The notes under the pieces are model-generated. The model did no database searches, had not been told where the DNA came from, and saw only the letters and a program-made list of their open reading frames with translations. A stretch of DNA of 64,000 nt from Prorocentrum cordatum (Eukaryota > Sar > Dinophyceae > Prorocentrales > Prorocentraceae). Both the position numbers and the translations under genes were made by a program. Each line of letters starts with the position of its first letter. Within the stretch, counting starts at the first letter, position 1. Of the stretch, positions 32,966 through 41,895 are shown one piece after another. Location: positions 65,001 through 129,000 of the forward strand of contig CAUYUJ010020615.1 in the NCBI GenBank assembly GCA_963575745.1. Reading direction: 5' to 3'.

Positions 32966-33549
32966 TGAGCTCACGTGTTGTTTGTTGGGGGGCAGGCGGC
33001 CTGTCCAAGACAGGAGCGCAAAGCTGTGGCAGGATTGGTAGCAAAAGAAATGCGTGAGATCGAACATACAATGGCGTGACAGGCCCTTGTAAATCCCCAC
33101 CCTCTTCCTCCTCATCCCCTCCTCGCCCTCCTCCCTGGCTAAGGCCCCCATCCCTCTCTAACCTGGCCGCCGTCTCCCCGTCTCCTTCCTCACCCTCCCC
33201 CGCCGCCATTCTCCGAATATGCTACACCACAACGGCTGATGCCTGCCGCCAGCCACCGCACTGGCTATCATGATCACCAAGCCCGCCCTTCAAGGACGCA
33301 TGGTTGATCAGCGGGGGCGGTTATCTTGGCTCCTCGCGCGTTGGCGCAGACTGAACAAAAACATATGGCATGGCCCACCCGCCCCCACGTTAAGGGACTG
33401 CTGGCGGTTACCCTGGCCCGACCCATGTTATATGGATTACTTCGTGCTCTCGCGCTTCTCGGGGGTCGCTGCTGCCATGAGACTGCGATCTGGCAAACCT
33501 GTTACAATTCACAGAAACAGCAAGGATATATCAGTTACCGCACGAAGCA

Positions 33550-36069
33550 TCAAACAAGTTCAAGAGGCTCGTCCTCCTCGCCCAAACGGCGAGGCCTCTC
33601 CTGGTTGAACAGCTCAACCACCACGGGCTCGGTGAGCGATATCGCCCTCAACTCGTGCCTCCCCGCGATCCGCTCCTCGTAGTCTGGGAAGTACACCTTC
33701 TTGTGATGAAACGCTGAGTCGGACTCCGACTGGTTCTTCAACCACGCGTACAGCATGCCGAGTGGACGACCCTGGCCCCGTCGAGCGCCAGCCTTTGAGG
33801 TCCTGCTGCGGGTGCACCTCTCGTCCTTGTGCGAATCGCAAAAGCAGTATGCTTTGAACTCCTCCGTTGTACGATAATACACCAGTCTGCCAACGCCTGG
33901 AATAGTGTGAGACAGCTCTGCTGGCAGATGGTGCCCATGAGCTCGAGGTTCTCCAGCGGGGGCATCGGGCGGCGGCGGTAGCGGTGGAGCGTGGTCTGCG
34001 CCAGGCGGCCCATCATCACCACCTTCTACACTGCCACCCTGTCCACCTTCAGCCGCGCCTCCAGGGAGATGGTCATCAACGACAGGCTCAAATGGAGGGA
34101 AGCCGTCGTCGCTCTCCTCGAGCAGGTCTATACCTGGTTTGACGCCGCCAAGGCTCTCGTCGAAGCTATCCCCGTCGGCGTCGGGGCCCTGGCCCACGCC
34201 CAAGTGCTCGTCAACCTCCAGGCCGTCGCCATCGTCGTGGTCATCGGCTCCCTCGATCGCTGGAAGCTTGCCCAAGTGCTCAAGCGCCTTGCTCCACAGT
34301 CCTGGGCCAGGTGGCTTGGGAGCCCTCCGCCTCCTGCTCCAGGGATCCCAGATGGTGTGGAGCACAGCTCGCGGCGGCTCACCTGACACTTCAAGTAAAG
34401 AGCACTGCATCGCTGAAAACTCAATGTCGGGAACTGGGTCTGGACAAAAGTCAACCTTAAAGAAGCAGGTGCGCCACCTCAAATGCTTGTTCAGGCTACT
34501 CATAAGCTGCCAATCATCCTCGTGGGATTGCCACGGTTGGATGCGCACGGTGGGTCGGACATCGGCATCACGCACAACGTGACCGATGAAGCCATCCATG
34601 TCGGAACAAGCCATGCCCATGAACGCACACGTCCATTTGGCCATGTCGATGTCACCCATATGACGCCACAGAACTTCGCGCACTAAGTACTGGACATCGG
34701 CATCTGGACCATCGTCTGGATTGTCGTCTCGGCGGTCTCCAATGAACAACATGCGCACTTCAACAAACTTCAGCGCGTTCCTCTCCTTGGAGTGCGCCGT
34801 GAACGATAAACGGACTGCCCTCCAGAACGACTTCCTCAATCGAGTTGCCAGCAACCCAGCCTCACAACATACACAGACACCAGCCTCCCAACAAGGCCGC
34901 CGAACAGATTCAGCTGATGGGAGAACGACGCTTGGATCGTGATGTACTGCTGTATGCCATTTGGCCCAAACCTTTCGGATGCATTTCCTGAGCTTCACGG
35001 TGGTGGGCTCACGACCCGAAAGAGAAAGTGCATTGATCACGCGTCGAGATAAGTCCATGGGGTGCCATGCCGCATGATGAAACGCACAATCACCCGGGCA
35101 AGGAAACGTATCTGGCAATGCAACGAACTCCTCCTGACGGGCTGCCATCGGAGACCGCCCATCTCCAGATACCACCGACCAGAAACCATTTGGCTTCGCA
35201 GGGTCGCCGTCGATGAAGGCAGCGAGCTTGGCCTCTGACGCGTTGTCCAGCTGCTTCGCTGCCTTGCCATGCGCTCGCAATAATCGCTTGGTCAACGCCC
35301 AGCTGCACCCAGTCGGAGAAAATCTCTGAAGCGTATCCGATGCAGTCCTGCGGCTGCCGTTCGCGAGCGCCGACCGAATGGCAAGTGCCGTCTCCCCGAG
35401 CTAGGTGTGCGCGATCATGCGCGCAGCGACTCTGGTCGTTAGTCGCCTGCCACGCTCGCGGTGCCGACGAGTAGCGGTCCTCGCCCCTGGCCTGAGCGCT
35501 GCTTTCGCAGCAGCGGAGAGACTATGATAACTGACACCGAGAGCACGTAGATCAGGTCTGCCGCCCTGCCCTCTGGAACTCTTGACGTGCTCCCGCCAGA
35601 TGCCCCCGCCCCCTCGCCTCCGCTTGCGGGGCCGGGGTCTTGCAGTTGAAGGGCCCAGGTCACAGCGAGATAGTTTGGTGGTCGAGCGCGCGCCCGTCTT
35701 GCTGTAGCTGTACTCCAGCTTCTTGATCTTGCCCAGGGCCCACCTGGCAGATGCTTGTTCCAGACGGGCAGCCTTGCAGTGGTACGACAGCTGGCCCAAG
35801 CACCTCCGCACCGCCGCATGGCCCACCTCCGCGGCAACCGACTCCACGATGACGCCCATGGCAGTGCTGAGCAAGTCTGTCAGCGCATTGACGTCCCTGG
35901 GGTCGATCTGCAGTTTGGGCCGATACACTGTCATATATTGAAGTGTCCATTCGTCCTGCCTGCACTCCTTCTCATTGCAAATGTCTGGCGCCACATCGGC
36001 AGACTCCAGCATCAGAAAATTCGGAATGGGTAATTTTCGTGAAGCCTCCTCAGGTCGTAAACGCTGCAA
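33550..36069 (-). pseudogene. C-terminal part of a transposase-like ORF, split by one in-frame TAG
   Basis: A single minus-strand frame. 36069 to 35404 begins after an acceptor-like TCTTGCAG (LQRLRPEEASRKLPIPNFLM; ATVYRPKLQ-like segment reading MTVYRPKLQIDPRDVNALTD) and carries a basic stretch (RPRPRKRRRGGGGIWREHVK). A TAG at 35401-35403 is followed without a frame change by LGETALAIRSALANGSRRTA and then MTKRLLRAHGKAAKQLDNAS down to 33550. The lower part has a conserved-looking core (CFKVDFCPDPVPDIEFSAMQ-like, read here as CFFKVDFCPDPVPDIEFSAM), a 100-residue acidic/Pro linker and a C-terminal YYRTTEEFKAYCFCDSHKDE domain with KKVYFPDYEERI. It seems to be the continuation of the ORF at 36257-38365. 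Function inferred only from that neighbour. Confidence 0.45.
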
Positions 36070-36256
36070 GACGATTCAACCAGCATGCAAAAAATGCGAG
36101 CTCTCGCCGCACGAGTCGTGAACTGCGAAGATGCAAGACCACCTGCGGAGATCAGCGACCCCCGCCAACAGCCACCTATGTCACTCCTCTCCCACGGGTG
36201 GGGCAGGCGGGGGCCTCCGACAAGACCCCGAACCCCGTGCATTCGAACTTGAATTT

Positions 36257-38365
36257 CTATCGCACCAGAATCCCCGATGCATCCAGGAAACCTGAAAACC
36301 CCTGCTTTGTGACAGGATGCCTGCGGCTGTTGGCGAAGAGCTCGCTGATCTCCACCTGGCACGGCTCGGTCGTCTTGTGCAAGGCCTGCCTGAGGATGGC
36401 GTATTCCCTGCGGACACCAGCAGCCCCCAAGTGGTGCTGACGATGTGCCCAACCCTGGCTAGACGCGTCGATGTAATCAACTAGCATGCCCTCGAAGGGC
36501 ATCGTCATCCGCTTAAGTATGATCATCCCTGGCAACGGGTGGCCCAAGACAAACCACTTCAACGCCGCTTCCAAGACGTGGCGCGCCATGCCAGACTTCT
36601 TCCCGACGTTCGCCTTCTCCAGGTCATCATCTCTGACAGCGTGATCTTCGGCGTCGCGGGCAACGACGACTCCAGCGTCTGGATGTCCGACGCCAGGGCG
36701 CTTCTTGGTCGCCTTCAGCGCGAACCCGTCTCGGATGTGGCTGGCGTTCGGCGCAACGCTGGAGATCGGATTTCCACTGCGCATGCCCCAACCACGGAGT
36801 CTCGTCAAGAAGGCGCGGCCTCCTGGTTGCGACCTGGCCCATATCAAATACGCATCCTTGAACATCGGCGGGTGGATCGACACCGCCAGGCCAATGTAGT
36901 CAACAGACTTGGCCGCGCCCAACCACTTGTGGCGAGGCCACGTCGGAGGCTCCGTGCCCACCAGCATAATACAGATAAGAGCACAAGCCTTCTTCAATGA
37001 ATCCTCGGGCCCAGAGCAGCAACCACCGCAAATGTGCCGTATCAGAGGCTGATCCCACTTATAGTTGAAGAACCGCAACAAGGAGCATCGGCAGTGGAGG
37101 TTAGATATGCGACCACCATCACAGAACATATCTAGAATCGCTGCATTGTAACGCACATGATGCACTTCTGGGACCCCCTGACTGCACTCGAAGCGGCCAT
37201 CAGATAGCACCGATCTGAGGCATTTGCGCAAGCTCTGCATGGCCGTCGCACTCGAAAGTGTGAGGCTGAAGTTGATGATGGAACTGACTGTCGGCTCCAA
37301 CGGTAAGAAGACGGTCTTCATGAACCCACTGACTTTGTGCACCTCGCATTTGACCCTCAATGGTGTAGTTGTCTGGGCAACACCGCGTTCAGCTCGCTCA
37401 ACTGCGCCATCGGCGTCGGTGCAAGCAACGCGCTGCGAGCGACGAAACCGTGCAGCAATATCATCAAAGTTTGGTCTCGTAGCTGCTACTGCCTGGGCGT
37501 ATACCTCGCCCGTGGTGCTCGAAACTGTCTGCAGCCACACTGGAATCTTCACGTGGGGACGCACAACGTTCTGACCTATCCTCGTCAAAGTGCTGATGGA
37601 CTGGTGGGTCTGCAATAACTTATAGTTCGCACTCTGGGCACTGGCAAGGCGATAACTGGAAGCACCCAGCTGCCGTGCAACCACAGCATCAGTCTCCACG
37701 TTGGCGAGGGCAAGCGCACTGGGGCCCAAGGGCTCAACATCTTTCACTGTCGTCTTCAGTGGCGTGCAATCGTATGATATGCTGTGCGTGAAACAGATGA
37801 GCTCGCCACCACGCCGAAGGACGTCGTCGCAGTGTTGCCGAATCATAAGGTGCGCGTCGCGATGATACATCAGCACACTCGTAGCTGCGATGTCCTCCAT
37901 TGTCTGGGTGATCTGCTTGCGGTCGAACGAATACTGGTCTGCGAGCGCCATTGCACTGATTGGGCGATCCACAGCTGATGGTGCAAGAAGTCTGGCGACA
38001 ACGCCTCTCATTGTTTCGTCGATCAGCTGCGGTCCCAACTCAGTCTCTCGATACATCTCGGCGACGGCGGCTCCGCGCCCCAGCCAAACAGCGCTTTGTT
38101 CCAAGACCTGGGCAGGGAAGGCGTTCGGATGAGCCGTCTCTGCAGGCGCAGGCGCGGCGGCAGACGCGGCGACCACAACATCATCCGAGGCTATGTCCGC
38201 AGCATCTGGGGCCACCAGCTGATGATGGCCTGGGTCGCCTTCGGGCGAAGCCGCGGCCACCTGGCCAAAGATGGCCTGCAACGCCGCCCTGGCGCCGCGG
38301 CGCCAGCCTCTGGAGCCGCCGACGAACGAGTCCCGCGGCAGGCGATGCCGAGAAGAGCGCAGCAA
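36257..38365 (-). CDS. Candidate DDE/RNase H-fold transposase-like protein
   Basis: A 702-codon frame with an Arg/Ala-rich start that is probably not original; confident protein starts near EQSAVWLGRGAAVAEMYRET. A helical segment (ADQYSFDRKQITQTMEDIAA) could be a DNA-binding region. HSISYDCTPLKTTVKDVE places an Asp where the first catalytic Asp of an RNase H-fold transposase would sit. CTDADGAVERAERG followed by CEVHKVSGFMK resembles the second-Asp and C-x-x-H arrangement of hAT-like enzymes. A Cys-rich patch (CRCSLLRFF; ICGGCCSGPEDSL) follows, then a Glu-rich end (EPCQVEISELFANSRR) that might hold the third acidic residue. The assignment is inference from motif spacing. An alternative is an unrelated multicopy dinoflagellate protein. 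The next frame begins at 36069 on the same strand after a possible intron. Confidence 0.45.
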   Translation of the reverse strand: MLRSSRHRLPRDSFVGGSRGWRRGARAALQAIFGQVAAASPEGDPGHHQLVAPDAADIASDDVVVAASAAAPAPAETAHPNAFPAQVLEQSAVWLGRGAAVAEMYRETELGPQLIDETMRGVVARLLAPSAVDRPISAMALADQYSFDRKQITQTMEDIAATSVLMYHRDAHLMIRQHCDDVLRRGGELICFTHSISYDCTPLKTTVKDVEPLGPSALALANVETDAVVARQLGASSYRLASAQSANYKLLQTHQSISTLTRIGQNVVRPHVKIPVWLQTVSSTTGEVYAQAVAATRPNFDDIAARFRRSQRVACTDADGAVERAERGVAQTTTPLRVKCEVHKVSGFMKTVFLPLEPTVSSIINFSLTLSSATAMQSLRKCLRSVLSDGRFECSQGVPEVHHVRYNAAILDMFCDGGRISNLHCRCSLLRFFNYKWDQPLIRHICGGCCSGPEDSLKKACALICIMLVGTEPPTWPRHKWLGAAKSVDYIGLAVSIHPPMFKDAYLIWARSQPGGRAFLTRLRGWGMRSGNPISSVAPNASHIRDGFALKATKKRPGVGHPDAGVVVARDAEDHAVRDDDLEKANVGKKSGMARHVLEAALKWFVLGHPLPGMIILKRMTMPFEGMLVDYIDASSQGWAHRQHHLGAAGVRREYAILRQALHKTTEPCQVEISELFANSRRHPVTKQGFSGFLDASGILVR

Positions 38366-38867
38366 CTCTGGAGCCGTCTCGGCAGCGGCATCGCCGCCTG
38401 GGCCTGCAGGCGGCTGCTACGCTGGCGGCGCCAGGGCCACGGCGCCCTCGGCCGCGCCCCCAACGGCGGCCGCATCATCGCCGCGATCGGCGGCGGCGAG
38501 GGCGGCCAGGACACCCGCCCATCCCGCGCCGGGGCCAGGGGGGGGCCCTGGAGCAGCTCCCTCCTCGAGGGATGCGAGGGCGATGCCCCGCGGCATCGCC
38601 GGAACCCTGAAGCCAAGCGGCTGCGCGGTGAGCGGGTGGCTTAGGCGGCGGGGGGAGGCGCGATCTGCATCGTCGAAACCTTACCACAATTCCATCGTGG
38701 GGGGTATTAGCCCAAGACCCAACAGACAAAACGTAGACTATCGATCAAGAGGCATCCCTGGGCACGGCTTGTCTTTGCGGCCCTGGGCAAGTTACCAGGC
38801 GCGTCCACCAACCGAAAACAATTCGCTAAAGCCAGAGAAGGAAAAGAGAATGATAAAGAAACACACA

Positions 38868-38985
38868 CACACATACACACACACCACATACCACACACCA
38901 CACACCACACACACACACACGCACACACACGCACCCACACACACCCACACACACACACGCACACACGCACACACACACACACACG
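38868..38985. repeat. (CA)n microsatellite
   Basis: Imperfect ACACAC run with CACC and CGCA interruptions. 38366-38867 and 38986-39400 hold no supportable gene. Confidence 0.95.
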
Positions 38986-39439
38986 CAGCTCCCAAGAGGG
39001 CCCGCACAGGCCCCACGAGGCCCTGAAGGCCCCGACGAAACCAGAACGCGCCCACCCTAATTTCCTGAGTGCAACTCCATGACCCCCCCAGAACTGTTAC
39101 AGGACGACACTCAGGAGCAAGCAACGGAGATCCAAATTAGCGTAGCATAGAAGCACGTGGCCCACAACCCAGGCAGCGTGGCGACATTACCTGAAGGTCC
39201 TCCTCCTTCTCCTCTCCCCCCCCTTCCTCCTCTTTCTGCTCCTCCCCCCCCCTCCTCGTCCCCCCCCTAGGCTGTCTGCTCTAAGCCGCGAAGGCGTGCG
39301 ATGCATGGGCCGATGCGTCGGCAACGATGCCCACCATCGGCGGTGCGGAATGGGCAAGCGCGAATGGCGCGGTGACAATCGCCGATGGTTTGGGGCGTAC
39401 TTCTAAAAGTGGCGAACACGGTTGTCGAGCTAAGGTGCG

Positions 39440-39535
39440 TACTCGGAAACGTATCGGGTTGCGACGCCCTACTTGGGAGGTGGTTTGAAACGTACTCGGA
39501 AACGTACTTTTTACGTGCTTAGGCAAGTAGCCCCA
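39440..39535. repeat. Dispersed GTACGTTTCC element, copy B (inverted)
   Basis: GAAACGTACTCGGAAACGTA, CTTTTTACGTGCTTAGGCAA: reverse complement of the start of 20165-20530. CGGAAACGTATC upstream is a further half copy. Confidence 0.65.
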
Positions 39536-39628
39536 CTTTGGCGCCTGTAGGAGGACAGGCCCTTCTCAAGTCTGGAATCGGTATCTCTCTGAGCCCAGAG
39601 TTGCTGCAATAGCGCCGCTGAGAGCCTG

Positions 39629-39672
39629 GGGGGGGGGGGGGGAGGATGGGGGGGGGGGGGGTGGAGGAGGGG

Positions 39673-39731
<59 letters not shown>
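39629..39731. repeat. G tracts and (GA)n microsatellite at the 3' edge of the retrotransposon
   Basis: Two long G runs, then a pure GA run (39677-39731) that ends exactly where the retrotransposon 3' region starts (CGGACAAGTAGG on the plus strand). In sense orientation the element is followed by (CT)n. Confidence 0.9.
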
Positions 39732-39733
<2 letters not shown>

Positions 39734-40098
39734 GACAAGTAGGCGGACCAGGGTCCGTCCGCGAGGCGCACTGCGGTGCGACAACTCGCTAAACACTATT
39801 TGCGGCGGTGCAGCCTTTAGATACGAGGGCGGGCAACAAAAACCCCCTCCCCCGGCGCAGTGCGACAGACGCTACAGACGGCGGACAGACGGTGAAGATC
39901 TCACCTGTCAGACCGCGTGAAGAAAGAGGCCCCAACAAGAAAGGCGACGTGCTGACACGTGGCTAGGCGGCTTGGCAGACCGCCAGTTGGGCGCTTGGCC
40001 GCAAAGCGGCGCGCAGTGACGGGGCACCCCCCGCCCCCACGCCCTGACACCGTGGACGCGGAGCCACGCGTACTCACGGGCAGGCAGAAAGGAGGAGA
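39732..40098 (-). other. Retrotransposon 3' untranslated region
   Basis: About 370 bases between the RNase H stop and the (GA)n tract. It contains a small hairpin (CGCAC-TGCG-GTGCG near 39767-39780) and no ORF of note. Confidence 0.7.
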
Positions 40099-41895
40099 TT
40101 AGCGCGGGGCACCAGGTGGAGCGCCGCGGAACGATGACAGTATAGCTTGGATGGTGAGTGACGGCACGGCACCATCGGGCGAGGGCGTAAGCAGCTCGGC
40201 GAAGGCTCGCCCGGCGCTGTGGAGGCGCTGGAGTAGAGGGCCTTGACGGGCTTGAGCGGCGGCGAGGTCCGCGGCGAGAGCAGCGCACCTCTGCTGGAGA
40301 GCTGCCATAGCCTGGGACAGCTCGGTTTCGCGGTCGGCGAGGGGTGGTTGCTCAGTGCCAGCGGCCGCGGGCCTCGTGACAGGGGTGAGGTCCTCGGTAC
40401 GCCTGGCCAGGTGGTGGACTAGCGTAGTACGGCACCCCGTATGCTGACGTCCGTCACCCTTGAAAGGTGACTGGAGGGGAGCACGCGGCCCCAGGGCTGG
40501 AGCCGCTAGGGTCCCGCCCCGAGAGGTCGGAAGAGCCGCATCCTCTCGCTCAGCAACGATGGAAGCGTGGGCGGGGTGCGAAGGCCTGCCTGGTTCAGTG
40601 CCCTGCGGGGGGGCTGAAGCCGCCCCCGCGGGCTGCCGCTGGTGGGGGGGCGGAGTGGTTTGCGCGGTGGGGCCAATCCTGATGCCGTACGAGGGCTCTG
40701 AGGTCAGCCGCGTAGTAGGGTGGCGCCTCGATAGGGCGGCATGGTCGGCAGTGTGGGGTGTCGGCGGTGCGTCGTCAATGCCACTTAGTCCGCGGGGGTC
40801 ACCCAGGTCGTCGTCGGCGTCTTGGCGGTGACCGATATCGACATATGGGAGCGATGTCGCTCTCGGAGACGGAGTCGCGGTAGGCGTCGAGAGGTTGCCC
40901 GACGGGGCAGGGTTGTCGCTGGCTGGGCCGTCGTCCAAGACGTCCAATCCCCCACCGAAGCTGAACGGGTCGTCCTCCTGTTCGTCAGCGTCTTGGAGGT
41001 GAGCGGCGTCGTCATGTGGGTGCGGTGCCGCACTCGGTGGCGGAGTCGAGGGCGTCGTGCGGATGCCCGACGGGGCAAAGTTGGCGCTGGCTGGCCCGTC
41101 GCCTAGGAAGTCAAGTCCCCCGCCGAAGCCGAACGGGTCGTCCTCCTGTTCGTCGAATATCGCCCGTTGGGCCTCGGCCCAGAGCTCGTCCGGGTTCTGT
41201 GGGATGTCTGGTCCAGCCGCGGGTGGTGCCTGGTCCGACAGCAGGGGGTTTGGTTCCATTTTGTTGAGTTCCGCAGCTGTAAACCCAGCCCTGCGGTGTG
41301 GGAGCGGGAGTGTGCGGTGTCTGCGCTCGTAGATGGCGACAGCGACCCCGTGAAGCACGGTCGCTTGGCGATGTCGTGTTTTGGCAGCTTCGACAATGTC
41401 GTCTGGAAGGTTGTGAGTGCGTGCCGCCGTTGTGGCGAGGGCGTCAGCCTGACGATTGAACTCCTCCGCAATGGGCCCGATGAGCCCGAGGTCGATGCCC
41501 ATGTCTCCCAGGTGGCTGGCGATTTTCTCGACGCGGAACATGTTTGGCTTGGCCATAACACATCGGTGGATCTTTTCCCAGAGGTCCACATGCGTGCCCT
41601 GCGGCGCTGGATGTCCGTCGATGATGCTTTGGAACCCATCGACCACTGCCTGGTTGTCGACGAAAACGTGCACGGGCCGTTCGGCACATGCCGTAAGGTG
41701 GACGATGGCGAGGGTCTCCGCAACCTGGGCGTTCTGCGTTAGGCCGTGGACGCGTGCACTGTAGTTCATGCGATGGTCGATGCCGTAGTAGACGCCGTAA
41801 CCCGCTCGTGCTAGCAAAGGGATGGCTTGGTTGGTACATGCACCGTCTGTGGCAGCGTAGACCCATGTCCAACCAGTGTCGTGGTCAGGTAGGTG
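40099..41895 (-). CDS. RNase H domain with Pro-rich duplicated tail and coiled-coil end
   Basis: The open frame starts upstream of 41817: before the first listed start it reads TWVYAATDGACTNQ, giving the first Asp of RNase HI. Then RAGYGVYYGIDHRMN, AQVAETLAIVHLTA (Glu), VHVFVDNQAVVDGFQSI (Asp), a SHLGDMGIDLGL segment and EEFNRQADALATTAA (last Asp) complete the usual order. It would remove RNA from the cDNA hybrid. The tail (40100-41200) is Pro/Asp-rich and holds an internal duplication: DEQEDDPFGFGGGLDFLGDG and DEQEDDPFSFGGGLDVLDDG. The C-terminus is helical and heptad-like (LSQAMAALQQRCAALAADLA). It overlaps the reverse transcriptase ORF end in the -1 frame and has no obvious ATG, so a fusion broken by one base or a frameshift product is likely. 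Hairpins 1 and 2 lie in the tail. Confidence 0.8.
   Translation of the reverse strand, partial: HLPDHDTGWTWVYAATDGACTNQAIPLLARAGYGVYYGIDHRMNYSARVHGLTQNAQVAETLAIVHLTACAERPVHVFVDNQAVVDGFQSIIDGHPAPQGTHVDLWEKIHRCVMAKPNMFRVEKIASHLGDMGIDLGLIGPIAEEFNRQADALATTAARTHNLPDDIVEAAKTRHRQATVLHGVAVAIYERRHRTLPLPHRRAGFTAAELNKMEPNPLLSDQAPPAAGPDIPQNPDELWAEAQRAIFDEQEDDPFGFGGGLDFLGDGPASANFAPSGIRTTPSTPPPSAAPHPHDDAAHLQDADEQEDDPFSFGGGLDVLDDGPASDNPAPSGNLSTPTATPSPRATSLPYVDIGHRQDADDDLGDPRGLSGIDDAPPTPHTADHAALSRRHPTTRLTSEPSYGIRIGPTAQTTPPPHQRQPAGAASAPPQGTEPGRPSHPAHASIVAEREDAALPTSRGGTLAAPALGPRAPLQSPFKGDGRQHTGCRTTLVHHLARRTEDLTPVTRPAAAGTEQPPLADRETELSQAMAALQQRCAALAADLAAAQARQGPLLQRLHSAGRAFAELLTPSPDGAVPSLTIQAILSSFRGAPPGAPR
40489..40511 (-). 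repeat. Bulged hairpin 1
   Basis: Sense strand: outer arms CCCTAG and CTGGGG (one U-G pair), then C, inner GGC/GCC, loop TCCA. In the RNase H tail. Confidence 0.75.
40601..40632 (-). repeat. Bulged hairpin 2
   Basis: Sense: GCGGGGG and CCCCCGC arms, extended by CCC/GGG past a one-base bulge; unpaired C; GGC/GCC; loop TTCA. Read as GAASAP in the RNase H tail. Confidence 0.9.

Noticed and set aside
36539-37000. Plus-strand ORF of 153 codons opposite the transposase-like frame
   Set aside because: Antisense shadow with no independent support.
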